This document shows, piece after piece, positions 28,957 through 30,936 of a DNA stretch of 30,936 bases. A program made the translations under genes and the position numbers. The notes under the pieces were generated by a model. The model made no database searches. It was not told where the DNA came from and saw only the letters and a list, made by a program, of their open reading frames with translations. Source of the DNA: a virus; the IMG/VR virus record IMGVR_UViG_3300040801_002129, positions 1 through 30,936 of that record. One strand, given 5' to 3'. The stretch's first letter is position 1. Each line of letters starts with the position of its first letter.

Positions 28957-29983
28957 GGCAGTACAGACTCGTTTGTAGTTTGGCATCTAAGCCATTTGTT
29001 GTGTTCTGTACAATGGAGGTAAGAACGTATAGCTTCCCGTAAGTCTCGACCCCTTCGCCGATATCCTTAGCTTGACCAATATCTGGGAATGCAACCGACC
29101 AACCGTAGCTGATAGCTTGCAGTGCTCCCTTCTCGCCAGCGACTCGGTCCGGAATATAAACCTTTTCGCGGGGCGATCGGTTCAACCAGTATGCCTGCAC
29201 CTCGGATATTTCGTTCCCGAGAATAGCAACACCATCAATTAACATCGCGTCAAAAATACCTTCAACGATGTATAGTGGTTGGTCTGTATTTTCGAAGAGC
29301 TTGTCGAACCCGAATAGAACTTTATTCTTTGCGGCACTTGGGCTCTCGTACTTCTTGGTCTTCTTTTCGGTCATGTCGCGACCTGTGTAAAATATCAGCT
29401 TTCCGTCCTTAAACACAGGGATAATCACACGCCCTACCCATTTCTGCGCTTGGTTGAGTAGCGTCTTGTGAACTTCTTTGGGCTGTCCGCTGAGATCGGG
29501 TATGCCCGTCGACAGCATGAACGGGTAACCGTTCGCATCGATACCTCGCTCCTCGAGGTACAACCTCGCCACTTCTGACCACGTATCATCGTTTAGCTCG
29601 TAGAAATGTGATGGCATTGGTAGCTCGTCAGGTTCACGTGAAACAGGCTTTTCGGTGCGCTTGTCGGTTTGGGGCCTATTGCCGAGTAAACTGAATCGAG
29701 CTCGGTTGATTTCATCTTCGGGCACGCCGAATGCGAGAAGAATTTGCTCGAAGTTATCAGAGAATGATTTCTGAGCGTCGGGGTTGAAAGAGGCCTTTGC
29801 ACCGCAGTTAAAGCAATGATATCCAGCACCTCCGTTCTCAAACCGAAAGGCTGCCCGAGGTCCTTTCCTACCGTGGTCGTTGCAGACTTTGCAGAGTATT
29901 GGATACCAACCCTGTGCTGACGGGTTAGGGGGAAGCGGGATGTGAGAGCGAATTACTTGTTCGAGAGATACATCTTGCATCAT
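28907..29983 (-). CDS. 61: DNA primase, T4 gp61-like
   Basis: About 358 residues (T4 gp61 342). It makes RNA primers for the lagging strand with gp41. An N-terminal zinc ribbon has C31, C34, C57 and C60 (CKVCNDHG ... YHCFNCG). The RNA polymerase/TOPRIM core has RVIIPVFKDGKLIFYTGRD, LYIVEGIFDAM (catalytic Glu) and VYIPDRVAGEKG. A TTG three bases upstream could also be the start; I use the ATG at 29983 (MMQDVSLEQVI). No strong ribosome-binding site is seen and the gene follows the ClpP stop by 12 nt. Third TOPRIM acid is DR rather than DxD, which is worth comparing with T4. Confidence 0.9.
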   Translation of the reverse strand: MMQDVSLEQVIRSHIPLPPNPSAQGWYPILCKVCNDHGRKGPRAAFRFENGGAGYHCFNCGAKASFNPDAQKSFSDNFEQILLAFGVPEDEINRARFSLLGNRPQTDKRTEKPVSREPDELPMPSHFYELNDDTWSEVARLYLEERGIDANGYPFMLSTGIPDLSGQPKEVHKTLLNQAQKWVGRVIIPVFKDGKLIFYTGRDMTEKKTKKYESPSAAKNKVLFGFDKLFENTDQPLYIVEGIFDAMLIDGVAILGNEISEVQAYWLNRSPREKVYIPDRVAGEKGALQAISYGWSVAFPDIGQAKDIGEGVETYGKLYVLTSIVQNTTNGLDAKLQTSLYCHDKKPTRKDYRRRGVA

Positions 29984-29995
29984 CAAACAATACTA

Positions 29996-30634
29996 TCACT
30001 TCTTAGGTTCAGACAACTCCTCAGCTTTCGCTGCCTCTTCGGTGTTTCTTTTCTCGTAGTATTCCTGTACTTTCTCAAGGCGATCGCGAATCTCTTCGTG
30101 CATTAGGTACAGATCGCCACCTTCCTTAATCTTCTTGATCTCACTCTTGGAGAGGAACGGTGTGCAGATAGTATCCATCAGTCGACTGTACCAACGCTCG
30201 GACGCATCAAGAGCAGCCTTTTGTTCGTGCCCCTTGCCCACAACAGCGCCAGAGTAATTATGGAACATCAGCATGCTGTGCTGGTATGCGTACATCTGGT
30301 GACCAGCTAAGAAGATCAGCGACCCCATTGAGCACACTTCGCCTTCGGCGTGTGTGCAAACCAGTGCTTCGGTATTCTCAATTGCTGTAATGATCTGAAC
30401 GCCAGTAGATACAACACCACCGGGGGTATTCAGATGAATGTGCACTACATCGTTTTGCGATGCGGACCTGATTTCGTGAACCATTTCACAGTAATGCTCA
30501 GGCTCCTCAATCAATCCCGAGATGTAGAAATGGAGCTGACGTAGCGAGATACTATCTGTGTAAGCTCCATATGGTTTACGATCGCCGGGCACTAGCAGAG
30601 GAAGTGCTTGATCCTCTGTCTGTTTATTGGGCAT
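29996..30634 (-). CDS. ClpP-like serine protease
   Basis: 212 residues (E. coli ClpP 207). It has the ClpP/crotonase-type fold: HIHLNTPGGVVSTGVQII (oxyanion loop), EGEVCSMGSLIFLAG with nucleophile Ser102, MLMFHNYSG with His125 and GGDLYLMHEE with Asp174, spacing His to Asp of 49 as in ClpP. The C-terminal tail is Lys/Glu-rich. Phage ClpP-like proteins in T4-like phages may be prohead proteases or host-proteolysis modulators; here it sits at the head of a DNA-replication operon, not next to capsid genes. AAGGATAT precedes the ATG. Confidence 0.85.
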   Translation of the reverse strand: MPNKQTEDQALPLLVPGDRKPYGAYTDSISLRQLHFYISGLIEEPEHYCEMVHEIRSASQNDVVHIHLNTPGGVVSTGVQIITAIENTEALVCTHAEGEVCSMGSLIFLAGHQMYAYQHSMLMFHNYSGAVVGKGHEQKAALDASERWYSRLMDTICTPFLSKSEIKKIKEGGDLYLMHEEIRDRLEKVQEYYEKRNTEEAAKAEELSEPKK

Positions 30635-30643
30635 GGGATATCC

Positions 30644-30784
30644 TTATTTCGAATCGTTTACTTGATTAACGACATCTTTTGCTGCACTAGAGAACTTATT
30701 CTGCACCCATTTCGCCCAGAACGGTTGAGGAATGTTCCAGCCAACGAACGCGCCAACAGCAACCCAGAATAGTGCATCCATCAT
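30644..30784 (-). CDS. Small single-pass membrane protein
   Basis: 46 residues from ATG 30784, with AAGGAGG 8 nt upstream and late promoter 30 nt upstream. A hydrophobic segment MDALFWVAVGAFVGWNIPQPFW (about 2-22) is followed by a basic amphipathic part (FSSAAKDVVNQVND). It may insert in the inner membrane. Small membrane peptides of this kind can be lysis-control or host-modifying factors; function unknown. It is separated by 9 nt from the ClpP gene, suggesting one late transcript for both. Confidence 0.68.
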   Translation of the reverse strand: MMDALFWVAVGAFVGWNIPQPFWAKWVQNKFSSAAKDVVNQVNDSK

Positions 30785-30813
30785 TGTGCGTACCTCCTTG
30801 TGTGTGGTGTGTG

Positions 30814-30821
30814 TATTTATG
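30814..30821 (-). promoter_or_regulatory. Late promoter CATAAATA before small membrane protein
   Basis: Minus-strand CATAAATACACACACCACAC leads through a TG-rich stretch to AAGGAGG and the ATG at 30784. It lies 9 nt past the stop of the beta-propeller-like gene. Confidence 0.6.
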
Positions 30822-30830
30822 CTAGTCGGA

Positions 30831-30936
30831 TCAACGCGTAAACTGAACGATCTTAGAGTCGTTTTCGTTATTGCCGTCCCTATCGGCAACGTACATGTTA
30901 TCCAAGTTGGGGCTGAACGATACGCCCACGGCCCTA
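30831..30936 (-). CDS. C-terminal end of virion beta-propeller-like protein (partial)
   Basis: The frame enters from the right edge and ends at TGA (30833-30831). The 34 visible residues read like one propeller blade: AVGVSFSPNLDNMYVADRDG, then NNENDSKIVQFTR. The 'SFSPN..MYVAD' pattern is typical of NHL/SGL-type repeats in phage tail or fibre proteins. Too short to name the gene; its 5' part lies outside the window. Confidence 0.62.
   Translation of the reverse strand, partial: RAVGVSFSPNLDNMYVADRDGNNENDSKIVQFTR

Noticed and set aside
30798-30815. TG-rich simple sequence in the leader of the small membrane protein gene
   Set aside because: Short and irregular; no sign of function beyond being a leader between promoter and ribosome-binding site.
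1-30936. tRNA genes, CRISPR arrays, insertion sequences, attachment sites
   Set aside because: Intergenic gaps are short and contain no clover-leaf pattern, regularly spaced repeats, transposase or integrase motifs that I could recognise by eye; a tRNA scan would settle the first.

Overview
The window is part of the genome of a tailed, lytic phage of the T4 superfamily, but one clearly diverged from T4. The evidence is a set of T4-type replication proteins whose catalytic residues sit at T4-like positions: family B DNA polymerase (gp43), sliding clamp (gp45), RNase H/flap nuclease, DnaB-type helicase (gp41), primase (gp61), both topoisomerase II subunits (gp39 with gp60 fused, and gp52) and a DsbA-like protein. 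Class Ia ribonucleotide reductase (NrdA, NrdB) is also present, and a TAAATA motif resembling the T4 late promoter (TATAAATA) precedes many genes. Genes are tightly packed, often with ATGA or TAATG overlaps. I see no tRNA, insertion sequence, integrase, CRISPR array or rRNA, and no gene-free stretch longer than 300 bases. The host cannot be named from this window.

Layout. (1) 1-1720: the end of a plus-strand virion gene, a terminator, a conserved hypothetical gene, divergent late promoters and a two-helix membrane protein. (2) 14881 down to 1638, minus strand: helicase, two small proteins, a terminator at 12821-12850, then a late-promoter-led block of four small or charged proteins (12761 to 10694). 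This is followed by a PD-(D/E)XK nuclease, a retropepsin-like protease-fold protein, a 2OG-Fe(II) oxygenase-like protein, a SleB-type cell-wall hydrolase, DsbA, DNA polymerase, a DUF488 protein, the clamp, a membrane-anchored coiled-coil protein and RNase H. (3) 17778 down to 14926, minus strand: small hypothetical genes, several with late promoters. (4) 17790-22917, plus strand: an inverted nucleotide-metabolism module (nrdA, nrdB, two paralogous unknowns, a HAD deoxyribonucleotidase). (5) 30936 down to 22906, minus strand: the end of a beta-propeller-like virion protein, a small membrane protein, a ClpP-like protease, primase, a SprT-like zincin, topoisomerase large subunit, a metallophosphoesterase, topoisomerase medium subunit, a lipoprotein and small unknowns.

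Three patterns stand out. First, reading both strands by eye I found 14 TAAATA cores; 12 lie just ahead of a gene. In four of these (genes starting at 10651, 17219, 21406 and 24115) exactly 5 nt separate TAAATA from ATG with no ribosome-binding site, so by T4 geometry the A of AUG would be the first transcribed base. These are predicted leaderless late mRNAs. In three cases the stop codon of the upstream gene is the TAA of TAAATA. Second, several otherwise unrelated proteins begin with a short leader of the type M-(S)-L-L-x-E, which matches the (L/I)-x-E cleavage rule of the T4 prohead protease gp21 and resembles the N-terminal capsid-targeting sequences of T4 internal proteins. The four consecutive genes 12761-10694 all have such a leader and share one late promoter, suggesting a cassette of proteins packaged in the head. 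Third, the DsbA ribosome-binding site can be masked by a perfect 7-bp hairpin.

Functional picture: early or middle products make dNTPs (NrdAB, nucleotidase) and replicate and unwind DNA (gp43, gp45, gp41, gp61, gp39/gp52, RNase H). The clamp and DsbA connect replication to late transcription in T4. Late products here include probable internal head proteins, a nuclease and lysis proteins. Clamp loader (44/62), regA, gp32, gp55 and the main capsid and tail genes are not in this window.
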